A DNA stretch of 64,000 nt from positions 31,841-95,840 of the forward strand of contig JAAYYU010000153.1 in assembly GCA_012515235.1 (NCBI GenBank), written 5' to 3'. This document shows, piece by piece, positions 1 to 9,543 of the stretch. Position 1 is the first letter of the stretch; each line of letters opens with the position of its first letter. Below the pieces are notes generated by a model. The model had not been told where the DNA came from and made no database searches. It saw only the letters and a list, made by a program, of their open reading frames with translations. The DNA is from Candidatus Anammoximicrobium sp. (GTDB taxonomy: Bacteria; Planctomycetota; Planctomycetia; Pirellulales; Pirellulaceae). A program made the position numbers and the translations under genes.

Positions 1-989
1 AATGAGGCCTGCGTTTCTCCCCCGTTGACCGTGGAGGCGGCTCTCCAGGTCGTCAGATTGATGTTACCGTTGACAAAACGCACGCCACCGTCGGTGAAGC
101 ACACGTTCACGCCGCCGGGGTGCTGGCTTCGTGCGCCGAAGTGGTTGCCGCTGGAATACCAGTAGCACTCGTACTGGCTGTGGATCGGATCGTTGGGGGG
201 ATACAGCGCGCTGTAGGCCCAACGCTCCGACCATGTCGCCCGCATCCAACTGTATCCTCGCGCTCCCGCCTGGTTGCCTGTCGGCGGCGTCGCGAGCGTG
301 CCGGCATCACACGCCGTGATGTCCCCCGACGCCGTGGCGTTGTAGGTGAATGGCTTGCCGAGCAGACACTCCGAAATCGCCATCGTGTTGGACGTACCAT
401 CGATGACTTTTGCCATGTCACTGTAGCAGAACAGCGGGTTGGCGCAGTTCGTGCATACGGACGAGTTGCAGGTAGTGGATTCTCGCATCAAGCCGACGGC
501 CGTGCTTGTGCTCGGGTAACTCGAGCCGTCTGACCCGCTGCAGCCGACGTAGTTCGTCGGTCCATAAGAAGTGCTGGGCGGAAGGTTAGGGTCGCTGGGA
601 CAGCGAACCGCAGGGAGGTTCGTGGCGGCGATGGTGAGGTTCACGTTGCCACTGGGCATCCCCGCCACTTCCCAATCGATCTGGTCATACAGTGCCTGCT
701 GCTCCAGCCCCGGGAGAACTCGCGCGATCCAAGTGAGGCCGCCCGGATAAGAGCAACTGCCTGATCCATAATACGGCCGCAACGCCCCCATAGGGAACAG
801 GCGGTAGGTATCATGGTACGTTTGAACCGCCAGTCCGAGTTGTTTCAGGTTGTTCGAGCATTGGATGCGCCTTGCCGCCTCTCGCGCGGCCTGGATCGCC
901 GGCAAAAGCAATGCAACCAGGATGCCGATGATCGCAATCACCACCAGCAGTTCCACCAAGGTAAAACCGCGAGATCGTTGGAGCCGCAT
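1..989 (-). CDS. DUF1559 prepilin-like protein (3' end cut by window edge)
   Basis: The protein begins with a type IV prepilin leader: a short basic stretch, then GFTLVE at residues 8-13 and a hydrophobic helix, so a prepilin peptidase should cut after Gly8 and methylate Phe9. The body has the planctomycete DUF1559 pattern: an AAR/CSNNLKQ segment right after the helix, then near the C-terminus a block reading VCFTDGGVRFV followed by TWRAAST. About 329 codons are inside the window and the last residues seen (NGGE) are close to the usual end, so only a few codons are missing. These proteins are abundant in Planctomycetota and are thought to be pseudopilin-like surface or export components; the exact role is unknown. 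A small lipoprotein gene lies 56 bp upstream on the same strand. Confidence 0.93.
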   Translation of the reverse strand, partial: MRLQRSRGFTLVELLVVIAIIGILVALLLPAIQAAREAARRIQCSNNLKQLGLAVQTYHDTYRLFPMGALRPYYGSGSCSYPGGLTWIARVLPGLEQQALYDQIDWEVAGMPSGNVNLTIAATNLPAVRCPSDPNLPPSTSYGPTNYVGCSGSDGSSYPSTSTAVGLMRESTTCNSSVCTNCANPLFCYSDMAKVIDGTSNTMAISECLLGKPFTYNATASGDITACDAGTLATPPTGNQAGARGYSWMRATWSERWAYSALYPPNDPIHSQYECYWYSSGNHFGARSQHPGGVNVCFTDGGVRFVNGNINLTTWRAASTVNGGETQAS

Positions 990-1045
990 GATCTGCCCCT
1001 ATTTAAGAAGAAAGAAACAGTAACCGGAACTGGCCTGTGCGCGCG

Positions 1046-1465
1046 TCACTGCGATGGGGGGACAAGCCCCTGCTCGCCACGCATGACGGGCGCCCGTGTG
1101 ACCTCGCCGCGATCCAGTGAGAAGTCTTGATTATTGGCTCCGACGTCCAACTCGACCTCCAGACTGGAGGCAATGTTGTATTTGTCCGGAATGTACTGAA
1201 TGCCCCTGTTCGCGGCAGTGATCAGGACAAGATACTTCCCGGCTTGCAATCCGGCGGCCTCCGCGATCTCATACTTCCCGCCCGTGATTTTGGCGGGGGC
1301 TCCGGAGCCGGGAGTGCCACCCAAGGGACGCAGAACGATCTCGCCCTCTTGGACAGGCTTGCCGCCGAACGTCACTTGGCCCTCGACCCAGCAGCTTGCT
1401 CCCCCACCGCAACCCGTGATCAGCCCTATCACAATCGCGCACGCCGACGCTTGAAACGCTTGCAT
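1046..1465 (-). CDS. small secreted lipoprotein, carboxypeptidase-regulatory-like fold
   Basis: This 139-residue protein has a short signal peptide ending in a lipobox-like ITGC with the lipidated Cys at residue 19. The rest reads like a single beta-sandwich domain: a VEGQVTFGGKPVQEG opening followed by a short strand-rich segment with KITGGKYEI and LQAGKYLVLI. That pattern is typical of the many small planctomycete lipoproteins assigned to carboxypeptidase regulatory-like or transthyretin-like domains. It sits just upstream of the DUF1559 gene on the same strand, a common pairing in this phylum, which suggests cotranscription and a shared envelope role. No enzymatic residues are apparent. 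Function unknown. Confidence 0.72.
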   Translation of the reverse strand: MQAFQASACAIVIGLITGCGGGASCWVEGQVTFGGKPVQEGEIVLRPLGGTPGSGAPAKITGGKYEIAEAAGLQAGKYLVLITAANRGIQYIPDKYNIASSLEVELDVGANNQDFSLDRGEVTRAPVMRGEQGLVPPSQ

Positions 1466-1720
1466 CGCACCACCTCACCGAACAATCTGGCAGCGGCGGA
1501 TGGACGAAATTCTTGACCCACGCCCCAAGGGGCTGGCCAACGAGCATGGCCGTTCAGATTCCGGACCTTCGAGACTTACCTAAATCGGGCCGCTGCCAGC
1601 TTAATAAGCTACGCGAGCGGCCCGGCGGGGTCAATCCATAAACCAGGAGAAATGTCAAATGACGCAGGCGAGCTTTCTGTCGGCTGACGGAACCGAAGGC
1701 GACGGGTGGAACCCGGCTGT

Positions 1721-3478
1721 TCAGTCCTTCTTCAAGCCTTCCTTCTGCATTTCACGGAAGGCGTCGACGCCCGTGTCCGGCACGGTCGTCTTGATAACGT
1801 CGTCCAGGCCCAGTTGGATCTTCTTAAATTGCTTGTCAGAGACCAGGTAGTACCAGTCGGCGAAGCGCGTGTTCAACTCGGCCACTTTTTCCTTGGCCTT
1901 GGAGACTTTTTCGTTGCGCTCGTCGATTTTCCGCTGGTTTTCCTTGGTGATCCGTTCGCGTTCTTTCTCGATTTCGGAGTCCTTGGCTTCCTTGTCCGTT
2001 TTGGCGGGGGGCTGAGCTTGGGCATCTTTCGCATCCCCGTCTTTGGCCGCCCCGTTCGCCTTCGCCGCGGGCTTGGCTTCCTGCTCCGACTTCGCTGCCG
2101 GCTCCGGTTTCGCGTCGGACTTGGCCGCTTCAGCCGTGGCGGTTTCGTCACTGGCCGACGGCTTTGCCGTGTCGGCCGAGGTTTGCGGTTTTGCCTCCGG
2201 CTTGGCTTCCGGCTTGGCTTCTTTTGCAGCCGGCGGCACTTCCTTGGGCGTCCCCGCTTTGGGTTCCTTGCCGGCTTGCGGTTTGGCAGCCTCCGGCAAT
2301 TCGGGCACGGGTTCGAGGTCCGGCTGCGGGAACTTGGTCATATCGACCCGCGTCGTGACGAACAGATAGCGGTTTTGCCCTTCGCCTTCCGCCGTCTCGC
2401 CGCCTTCTTCGGTTTCTCCGAATCGCAGGACGTATTCGACCCCCTCCTTCATCCCCACGGTGATTTCACCGTTGGCACTCAGCAGTTCGGTCTCGCCATC
2501 CGCCGTCGGCACCATGTAAAAGCCGTGCTTCGCCAGATCCACGATGCCCTCGTCGTCTTTGGCCATCCCGGCACCGGCCTGCAGATCGGCTCCCAAGCCC
2601 TTGGGCTTGCGTCGAACGTCGGCGATTTCCAGTTCGTCGACGGCCGTCTTCAGATCGTTGAGTTTCTCCTTGTTCAACTCGTCGTTCTCGCCCAACGCCG
2701 TCACGATGCCCTCGCCGTTGACGTACTTCTTCAACTCCTTCAATTTCCATTCCGAGTCCTTGAAGTCCGCAAACAGATCGAATTTTTTGTCGATCAGCAC
2801 GCGATTCGGCGGCTGGAGCGACACGGCGTAATTCTTGAGGGCCACGTTTTCCACGTCCCAGGCGTTCATCTTCAAGAGGTCTTTCTCGATCCAGTCCTTG
2901 AACTTTGTGGACAACTGATCCGGATCGATCTTGACCTCGTACACTACGTCCTGTCCGACTTTCCGGACGAATCGGTGACCGTCCGAGCCGCTGACTTTTT
3001 TGCCGATGATCACGCTGGCCAGATCTTGCCCCTTGGCGTCCTCAAAGCGGACCAGAAAGCCGACGCCCTCGTCACCGACCTTGAGTTTCTCCTTGTCCGG
3101 CTCCACGACGCCGAACATGCGGTGGTCGCCGGCCACTTCCGAGGCGACGCCGAGAATCGGCAGATCGACCAGCAGCAAGGCGGCGTCCCGCACGCGGGAC
3201 TCGGCGTCGGCCGGGTAGCCCTGGTACTTGGGCAGGGTCCAGGCCCCCGAAGCCTTGTCGCGGGCGACGCGGAACTCTTCGAGCGTTCCCAGGGTCTCGT
3301 CGTACTTGACGATTTCCATGCTGTCCGCTTTGGCCGCGTCGTCGAACTTTTCGAACAGGAACTTCCCCGCCTGTTCGCGGACGTTGAACTCTTCGACGGG
3401 AGGGCGCGACAAGATAGCCAGGACGGCCACCAGTCCGGCAACCCCGAGATAAATCAGCGTCTTGATGCCTTCGTTCAT
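1721..3478 (-). CDS. DUF4340 domain-containing membrane-anchored protein
   Basis: One N-terminal membrane helix (about residues 6-22) is followed by a large extracytoplasmic region matching DUF4340, a family usually found next to Gld-type ABC transporters. Residues of about 390-500 form a low-complexity Lys/Glu/Ala/Pro segment, and the C-terminal 90 residues contain a charged coiled coil. Of two nearby ATG codons (3487 and 3478), 3478 is preferred because GGAGGA lies nine bases before it and abuts the first one; this gives 585 residues. The gene is the last of a three-gene minus-strand operon with the ATPase (6704-7459) and the fused permease (3566-6613). The context suggests an accessory subunit of that transporter; its substrate is unknown. 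Confidence 0.85.
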   Translation of the reverse strand: MNEGIKTLIYLGVAGLVAVLAILSRPPVEEFNVREQAGKFLFEKFDDAAKADSMEIVKYDETLGTLEEFRVARDKASGAWTLPKYQGYPADAESRVRDAALLLVDLPILGVASEVAGDHRMFGVVEPDKEKLKVGDEGVGFLVRFEDAKGQDLASVIIGKKVSGSDGHRFVRKVGQDVVYEVKIDPDQLSTKFKDWIEKDLLKMNAWDVENVALKNYAVSLQPPNRVLIDKKFDLFADFKDSEWKLKELKKYVNGEGIVTALGENDELNKEKLNDLKTAVDELEIADVRRKPKGLGADLQAGAGMAKDDEGIVDLAKHGFYMVPTADGETELLSANGEITVGMKEGVEYVLRFGETEEGGETAEGEGQNRYLFVTTRVDMTKFPQPDLEPVPELPEAAKPQAGKEPKAGTPKEVPPAAKEAKPEAKPEAKPQTSADTAKPSASDETATAEAAKSDAKPEPAAKSEQEAKPAAKANGAAKDGDAKDAQAQPPAKTDKEAKDSEIEKERERITKENQRKIDERNEKVSKAKEKVAELNTRFADWYYLVSDKQFKKIQLGLDDVIKTTVPDTGVDAFREMQKEGLKKD

Positions 3479-3565
3479 CGTTTTCATTCCTCCGACAACC
3501 TCCCGCCGTCAGGTCTGCGGCGGGGTCTGGCAGGTTTCTTTTTGGATGTCTTTGAGTTTCTTGGG

Positions 3566-6500
3566 TTACCGCAGCCGTGATTTCGCGACGCCTTCCCGTT
3601 CGCGCAACCGGCGTCGAACGAACACCACCAGTCCCACCAACAGCGGCGGGATCGGCGGCAGGGCGACGGCCAGGAACTTGTAGTAGTTCTTGATGCCGGC
3701 GATTTGCAGGTCGACTTTGCGGCGGATTTCGTCGATCTTCTCATCCCGCTGCCGCTGCATCTGCTCGCGTTTGACGCTCAATCGCCGCTTCAGCCGTTCC
3801 TGGACTTCGGCCAATTTCTGAGCCCGGCTCTGCAAGTCCGAGAAGCGAATGCCTGCCTGGCCGTCCTGCCGCTGCTTGGTCTTCAGTTCCTCCAACGCTT
3901 CCTCGAACTTCTTGATTTCCTTCTGATTCTCATCCTCGATTTCCTTGACCGCTTTCTCGAACTCCCTTTCGTATTCGCGCCGCCGGGTGTACTCTTCGTC
4001 CCGCGCTTCCTGCGTGTTCACTTCGACGATCCGCAGCGTGCTGTGCTTCGGCTTCCGCTTGCGGATGTTGACGTATTGATCGTCGCCCGACAGCACATCG
4101 ATCACGTTCAGCACGAAGTTGACGTTCTCGAACTGCCAGTTGATCTCCGCATCCTCGCCGGGCCGAGCCCGCATGCGGAGGAAACCGGGCATCATCAGAT
4201 CGATATCCGCGACGTACACCACGTCGATGCCCCGCCGCTTCTCGGGTTTAACCGCCGATTTCGGCGGATCCTTGGCGGCGTCCGATTTCTCCTTCGCGTC
4301 CGCCGTGGCGGGTTCCTTCGCCGGGTCTTTGTCGTCTGCCGCCAGCGCCGCGTCGGACGGCTTCGCGTTTCCGGCCGCAGCGGGCTGTTCCGGCTCAGCT
4401 CCGGCATCGGACATGAGTTTGTCCTCCGACGGATTGCCGGTGATCCGCACGGCGATCACCTGGACGCCCTTGCGGTCGCCGCGCAGATCGCCCCCGGACT
4501 GCCGGTTTTCACGGCGATCCATAAAGGTCTGGAAGCTCACCGTGCCGGCCGCTTCGCCGGTCGTGGCCAACTTCTGGAACTTCAAGTCGCTGCTCTTGTC
4601 CGGCTTTACACCGCCCGGCACCGGGAAACAGATCTCGGTAAGGCCCGAAGTGATGGGCGACTCTTCGTTGATCGAGTTCTCGCCGCCGGGCGATTCCCGC
4701 CGACAGAACACGAAATGGTCAAAAATGGCCGGCAGTTGAAGCTTCCAATACGGATTGAACTCTTGCCAGACGATATCAGGCGCGAACAACCCCATCATGC
4801 TCGTCTCGCCAGGCACCTCCAGCCCCAACACGTTCCATAGTTTCTTCATGTCGCCCTTGGGCTGGGGACCACCTCCGCCGCCAAACATCCCCCCCATGCC
4901 TCCCGGCGGCATCTTGGGCTCGCCAGTCGCCGGGGCAGCCATGTAAACCGGTCGCGGATCCTCAAAAATGGCCGTCGGCTGCCCGCGCTTGATCGCCTCC
5001 AGGACATTGTCCAGTTCCTCTGGACTGAGCGAGGACGGCTGGACCGCCAGCAGCACGTCATGGGCGTCCTCCTCGATCGGATTGGTTGGGTCGACTTCCT
5101 TGACCGTGTACTGCTTCTCCAATTCCGTCACGATCTCTTGCTTGGGAATGTCCTGCGGACGCCCGCCGGCAAACGAAAAACCGCCGAACAGACGCGCTTC
5201 GGTCCGCACGATGCCGACTTTCTTGCGTTCCTTCTTCGCCACCGTGCAGATCGAACGAATCAACTCGTACTCCACCGGAATGCCGTAATCAAAGAACGGC
5301 ACGACGACCTTTTCCAGCCCGCAGGTGAACGCGGCCGCCATCAGGACCTGTTCGTCCTTGATCTGGCCGCGAGTCCGAGTCTGCACCGGTTCCGGCTTGA
5401 TTCCGTAGCGTTTCTCCGCCAACGAAGTCAATTCAATCGCATCCTCGCTGCCCTGATCCAGAAGGTGCATGCGGAGGTTGATGGTGCTCCCGCCCGCAGC
5501 AGCTCGAAACTCCTTCAGCATCGACATCAAATCCGATTTCGTCTTGGCATAGATCTCCGGCACCTGACCGCTGATGAACGCCTCGATTTGAATCGTGTGA
5601 TCGGCCTGCAGGTCGCGAAGCAATCGCTTCGTGTCCGGCGACAGCGAACTGACTTTGCCGATCGTAAAATCACGCCGCAGGCCGCTCAGCAGATCGTTGT
5701 TGGCGAAGACATAGTTGACGCCCAAAACCACGGCCACCAAGGACAGGGTGCGGACCAAGTAGTGCCCCAACAACGAAGTTCCGTCGCGGCCCCCGGACCA
5801 GTGTCGGCTGCCGATCAAAACCATGCTGAGGTACAGGCCCACAACCGCCACCAGGGCAAAATAGGCGACCGACGAGAGACTGATCACGCCCCGGCCAAAA
5901 TCGTCCAATTGGGCGCCGATGCTGAAACCGGAAACGAGCCGAGCCAAGGTCGCATTGCGAATGATCACGTCGGCCTTGACGGCAAAGACCAGCGGAGCAT
6001 TGAAAATCGCGCCCAGAATGAACCCGACGGTGACGTTGCCCGTCAGGAACGAGGCGATCATGCCCACGGCCAGCATGGCCATCCCCACAAGCCAGTAGCC
6101 AAAATACGTGGCAAAGAACAAGCCTGTGTCCAGATCGCCCAACGACAACGAGGCCAGCACGATGAAGTTGCAGAACTGGGAGAACAGCAGCGACGCGGTG
6201 AAAATCGCAGCCGCCGCGATGTACTTGCCGACAACGATGTCGAAATCGGCGGCAGGCAGAGTCAGCAGCAATTCGTCGGTGCCCTGCCGCCGCTCATCCG
6301 CCCAGATGCTCATGGTGATCGCGGGAATGAAGATCAGCATGATGTAAGGCAAGAACTTGTTCAGCTGATCCAGGTTCGCCAAGTTGGCGTTGAAGAAGTC
6401 GTGAGGCCAAAACGCGGCGAACGACGTCAGCAGCACGAACAAGCACAAAAACACATAGCCCGTCGGGTTACTGAAATAGCCGACAAAGTTCCGCTTCAGC

Positions 6501-6613
6501 ACGGCCAAGGTAGCCCGTTTCTTCACGCACAACGGCGTGACGATGGCCGCCAGCACGACCAAGAACAGCGCGTCGCGAATTAGGAGGTCGCCGAGGGATT
6601 GCCAGAAAATCAT
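3566..6613 (-). CDS. Gld-like ABC transporter: fused GldF-type permease and GldG-type domain
   Basis: The first 330 residues or so hold an ABC-2 type permease with several membrane helices and the WADERRQGTDELLLTLP motif typical of GldF/NosY-like permeases. The middle part is a GldG-like extracytoplasmic domain that begins after another helix. Then come a Gly/Met-rich patch, an acidic Ala/Lys-rich linker, a coiled coil (about 880-985) and a final membrane helix with a basic tail. In Bacteroidetes GldF and GldG are separate proteins; here they form one chain of about 1015 residues. The start is taken at the ATG at 6613, preceded by GAGAGAAG; a TTG five codons upstream is also open. It lies between the ATPase gene and the DUF4340 gene. 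Probable role: export or surface assembly of an unknown substrate. Confidence 0.9.
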   Translation of the reverse strand: MIFWQSLGDLLIRDALFLVVLAAIVTPLCVKKRATLAVLKRNFVGYFSNPTGYVFLCLFVLLTSFAAFWPHDFFNANLANLDQLNKFLPYIMLIFIPAITMSIWADERRQGTDELLLTLPAADFDIVVGKYIAAAAIFTASLLFSQFCNFIVLASLSLGDLDTGLFFATYFGYWLVGMAMLAVGMIASFLTGNVTVGFILGAIFNAPLVFAVKADVIIRNATLARLVSGFSIGAQLDDFGRGVISLSSVAYFALVAVVGLYLSMVLIGSRHWSGGRDGTSLLGHYLVRTLSLVAVVLGVNYVFANNDLLSGLRRDFTIGKVSSLSPDTKRLLRDLQADHTIQIEAFISGQVPEIYAKTKSDLMSMLKEFRAAAGGSTINLRMHLLDQGSEDAIELTSLAEKRYGIKPEPVQTRTRGQIKDEQVLMAAAFTCGLEKVVVPFFDYGIPVEYELIRSICTVAKKERKKVGIVRTEARLFGGFSFAGGRPQDIPKQEIVTELEKQYTVKEVDPTNPIEEDAHDVLLAVQPSSLSPEELDNVLEAIKRGQPTAIFEDPRPVYMAAPATGEPKMPPGGMGGMFGGGGGPQPKGDMKKLWNVLGLEVPGETSMMGLFAPDIVWQEFNPYWKLQLPAIFDHFVFCRRESPGGENSINEESPITSGLTEICFPVPGGVKPDKSSDLKFQKLATTGEAAGTVSFQTFMDRRENRQSGGDLRGDRKGVQVIAVRITGNPSEDKLMSDAGAEPEQPAAAGNAKPSDAALAADDKDPAKEPATADAKEKSDAAKDPPKSAVKPEKRRGIDVVYVADIDLMMPGFLRMRARPGEDAEINWQFENVNFVLNVIDVLSGDDQYVNIRKRKPKHSTLRIVEVNTQEARDEEYTRRREYEREFEKAVKEIEDENQKEIKKFEEALEELKTKQRQDGQAGIRFSDLQSRAQKLAEVQERLKRRLSVKREQMQRQRDEKIDEIRRKVDLQIAGIKNYYKFLAVALPPIPPLLVGLVVFVRRRLREREGVAKSRLR

Positions 6614-6703
6614 AGCTACTTCTCTCAACCGAAGTTAGGGTCAAATCTTATTCGAATCAAAGACGGGCAGCTCGCCGCGGGGATTCGCAGCTTTGCAGCA
6701 AAG

Positions 6704-7459
6704 CTAAGCCGCCTGGGCGTCCGCAGCCGTCAGCCGCTTGAACGCTCCCTCGAGCCCGTCTTTTCCTTCCGTGAGTTCCGCGACCGAGCCATCGTAGACC
6801 AAGCGGCCTTCGTTGATCAGAATCACTCGACTGGCCATGGCTTCGACTTCCTGCAGGATGTGCGTCGACAACAGAATCGTCTTCTTTTCCTCATCCCGCA
6901 GCCGCTCCATCGTCCTCCGAACTTCCTGAATCTGGTTCGGATCCAGGCCGGCGGTCGGCTCGTCCATGATCAGCACGTCCGGTTCGTGCAGCAACGCCTG
7001 AGCCATCCCCAGCCGCTGACGGTAACCCTTTGACAGCTTGGAGATAGGCTTGTGAAAGACGCTTCCCAACATGCACAGCTCGACCACCGCGTTAATGCGG
7101 CGAAGGCGCTGGTCGCGGGTCATGCCTCGGGCGTCGGCAAAAAACTCCAGCAAGCTGCTTGGAGTCATATCGGGATACAACGGTCCGCTTTCGGGCAGAT
7201 AACCCAGTCGCGCCGAACCGGCGATCCTGTCCGTCGCCATATCGTGGCCCGCAATCCGGGCGATGCCTTCGGAAGCGGCGACGTAGCCGGTCAACAGCTT
7301 CATCGTCGTGCTCTTGCCCGCCCCGTTGGGACCCAAGAAAGCGACCAGTTCGCCTTCGTGGACCTTGAAGGTGACGTCGCGGCACGCAGCAAACGGGCCG
7401 TAGAACTTCGAGAGGCCGACGGCCTCGATCATGGGTTGCCTATCCACCTTGTCAATCAT
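6704..7459 (-). CDS. ABC transporter ATP-binding protein (GldA-like)
   Basis: This is a 251-residue ABC ATPase with Walker A GPNGAGKS (43-50), the signature LSKGYRQR (142-149), Walker B VLIMDEP (162-168) and an H-loop STH. The sequence LGYLPESGPLYPDMT is characteristic of the GldA/drug-exporter (ABC-2) ATPases. It is the promoter-proximal gene of the operon with the fused GldF/GldG-like permease and the DUF4340 protein, so it is inferred to energise that permease at the cytoplasmic face. A second in-frame ATG at codon 10 (7432) is also possible. Confidence 0.95.
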   Translation of the reverse strand: MIDKVDRQPMIEAVGLSKFYGPFAACRDVTFKVHEGELVAFLGPNGAGKSTTMKLLTGYVAASEGIARIAGHDMATDRIAGSARLGYLPESGPLYPDMTPSSLLEFFADARGMTRDQRLRRINAVVELCMLGSVFHKPISKLSKGYRQRLGMAQALLHEPDVLIMDEPTAGLDPNQIQEVRRTMERLRDEEKKTILLSTHILQEVEAMASRVILINEGRLVYDGSVAELTEGKDGLEGAFKRLTAADAQAA

Positions 7460-7589
7460 GGTTCCGCCAAGTCACAATCGGGAGGAAATTTGGTAGGACT
7501 TTCGGCCACATTGGCAGGCCAATCAAACATCCTGTTACGTAGCCAAGCCGAATTTGGTTCAATTTGGCAGGGTTGGCTACAAGTGCCCT

Positions 7590-7617
7590 AGTGTAGCAAG
7601 ATTCGGGCCTAACGCAA
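7590..7617 (-). promoter_or_regulatory. possible sigma-70-type promoter for the Gld-like operon
   Basis: On the minus strand a TTGCGT hexamer (7617-7612) is followed after 16 bases by TACACT (7595-7590), about 130 bases before the ATPase start. The 370-bp gap between the divergent ATPase and YedK-like genes (7460-7828) holds no convincing gene. Assigned by eye only. Confidence 0.3.
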
Positions 7618-7828
7618 TTTGGTGCAAAGGCTGATGTCACGAAAAGCGGTGACACGCCGGTCAATGAAAGCTCGGCGGGAAATCGCCCAGGTGCGTTGTC
7701 CGTGTCCGGAACCTGCGACGCCGCGCCGATCACGAAACGATCGGATCGCCCTTACTCGTTGTGAATACGCGATTTGGGATGTCACTTTGCAGGCCAGCGG
7801 AGGCTTTCCAGTAAGGGGGTAATGACCG

Positions 7829-8548
7829 ATGTGTGGACGGTTTACGCTGCGAACCGGCGCGACGACGCTAATTGAGAAATTTGGCGGCCTTTTGCTGTTC
7901 GAGTTGCCGTTGCAGTACAACATCTCGCCGACACAAATGGTCGCCACTGTGCGGATCGGTCCCGAAGACGCTGTCCGCCGCTGGGAAATGGTCCGTTGGG
8001 GACTGATTCCGTCTTGGGCCAAGGAACCATCGATCGGGAACCGGATGATCAACGCGCGAGCGGAAACGGTCGCGGACAAACCGGCCTTCCGCGCGGCTTT
8101 CCGCCGTCGCCGTTGCCTGGTGCCCGCAGATGGTTACTTCGAGTGGCAAAAGACCCGTAAAAGCAAACAGCCGTACTACATCCGCCGGCGCGACGACTTG
8201 CCGTTCGCCATGGCCGGACTGTGGGAGCGTTGGACCGACCCGCAGACGGATGAACCGATCGAGACGTGTACGATCATCACCACCGAGGCCAACGAACTGA
8301 CGCGGCCGATTCACGATCGGATGCCCGTCATCCTGGACGCGGCCGGTTACGATCGCTGGCTCGATCCGCACCTGGAGCGTCCCGACCCGCTCCGCGAACT
8401 GCTGCGTCCCTTCGCCGCCCAGGCGATGCGAGCCGACCCTGTGGACGCGTATGTGAACAACCCGCGAAACGGCGGCCCGCAGTGCATTCAGCCGCTCCCT
8501 CCGGAGACTTGGCATCAGAACAACGCCAACTGCCGCTGGCTGCTCTGA
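7829..8548 (+). CDS. yedK: SOS response-associated peptidase / abasic-site DNA-protein crosslink protein (YedK/HMCES family)
   Basis: The 239-residue protein starts MCGRF, so that after removal of Met the catalytic Cys2 is exposed. The other conserved family residues are present: Asn75 in the INARAET motif, Glu105 in DGYFEW and His162 in HDRMPVIL. Members form a covalent thiazolidine crosslink with abasic sites in single-stranded DNA and protect them during replication. The start is fixed by the Cys2 requirement and by AAGGGGG a few bases upstream. The gene is convergent with the DUF72 gene and their coding ends overlap by 34 bp. No LexA-like operator was recognised upstream. Confidence 0.95.
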   Translation: MCGRFTLRTGATTLIEKFGGLLLFELPLQYNISPTQMVATVRIGPEDAVRRWEMVRWGLIPSWAKEPSIGNRMINARAETVADKPAFRAAFRRRRCLVPADGYFEWQKTRKSKQPYYIRRRDDLPFAMAGLWERWTDPQTDEPIETCTIITTEANELTRPIHDRMPVILDAAGYDRWLDPHLERPDPLRELLRPFAAQAMRADPVDAYVNNPRNGGPQCIQPLPPETWHQNNANCRWLL

Positions 8549-9399
8549 ATCATCTCGCCCGGCCAAGGTTCCATCGCCGTGACGCGGTGCGTGTGCTGCC
8601 GGAGTTCGTCGTGGAACCGACGCGCCAGTTGCGGGGCGTACAGATCATCCGGCGTGTGCGTGAAGACGTAGGGCACTCTTCCGCTGATGATCCAACCAGC
8701 GACGGTCGGCGCCCACTCGCGGATCCAGGGAACGACGGATCGCACGTCGTTGCGGCCAATCAACCGGATGATCGGGCTCCCCGCGGTCACGACCCGGTGG
8801 ACCGGAAGCTGCGGCTTGCGGGACTGCGAACCGCGTTCGTGATCGTCGCTCGCCGGAGCACTGAACAGCGGCCGGCTGTCGAAGATCACCCGATCGATCC
8901 GCAGCTCCGCCAGCAGCTGATTGAGCGAGCGTTCGTGCTTGCCTTGGTCGAAGAAATCGGGATGGCGGACTTCGACGGCATACGGAAACTCCGTGGGCAG
9001 ACGCCGCAGATAGGCGGCCAGATCGTCCAGGTGACTGGCCGAAAACGTCGGCGGCAGTTGGAGAAAGGCCGGCCCCAGCCGCTGGCCGTCGTCCAGGATG
9101 CGGAGGATGTCGAGAAAAGCCGCCGTCTCCGCGTCCGCGTTGACCAGCCGATGCTGATGACTGATCGCTTGCGGAAACTTGCACACAAACCGGAACGGGG
9201 GCTGCGTCGCGTCCACCCAACGTTGGACGGTGTCCTTCGACGGGAGGGCATAGAACGTGCTGTTGCCCTCGACCGCGTTGAAGACTTGCGAGTACTGACT
9301 CAGCCACTGGTCGCGTCTGGCGTGCCGGGTGAACAGGTTCCCCTGCCAGCGCGACGAGGCCCACACGGGGCAGCCGAGAAAGTACAACGATCGTTTCAT
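8515..9399 (-). CDS. DUF72 domain-containing protein (YecE-like)
   Basis: This 294-residue protein has the DUF72 TIM-barrel-like pattern: an early LGCPVWAS segment, then NAVEGNSTFYALP, FKFPQAISH-type and YAVEVRHPDFF blocks, and a late YVFTHTPDDLYAP block. DUF72 proteins are widespread, their biochemical role is not established, and they are often found near DNA-repair genes. The ATG at 9399 is preferred to the longer open frame because the family starts with the YFLGCPVWA strand and GCAGG precedes it. It converges with the YedK-like gene, a pairing that weakly supports a shared repair role. Confidence 0.93.
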   Translation of the reverse strand: MKRSLYFLGCPVWASSRWQGNLFTRHARRDQWLSQYSQVFNAVEGNSTFYALPSKDTVQRWVDATQPPFRFVCKFPQAISHQHRLVNADAETAAFLDILRILDDGQRLGPAFLQLPPTFSASHLDDLAAYLRRLPTEFPYAVEVRHPDFFDQGKHERSLNQLLAELRIDRVIFDSRPLFSAPASDDHERGSQSRKPQLPVHRVVTAGSPIIRLIGRNDVRSVVPWIREWAPTVAGWIISGRVPYVFTHTPDDLYAPQLARRFHDELRQHTHRVTAMEPWPGEMIQSSQRQLALF

Positions 9400-9543
9400 C
9401 GACCTGCCTGATCCGCTAGACTGAAAGGGAAAGCCGCAGACGCCGGCCGCGCCGGAGACCCGTCCGCGGCTCGCACTCAAACAGGATTCCATCACTTTAT
9501 AGCGCCCGCTGCCGCATTCGCCCAGCATGGGTGGAGGTTTTCC

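Noticed and set aside
1706..3580. 624-codon open frame on the plus strand
   Set aside because: It is the shadow of the DUF4340 gene, with a Phe/Leu/Arg-rich translation and no start signal.
5060..6583. 507-codon open frame on the plus strand
   Set aside because: Antisense to the fused permease; the His/Arg/Gln-rich translation is typical of a shadow frame.
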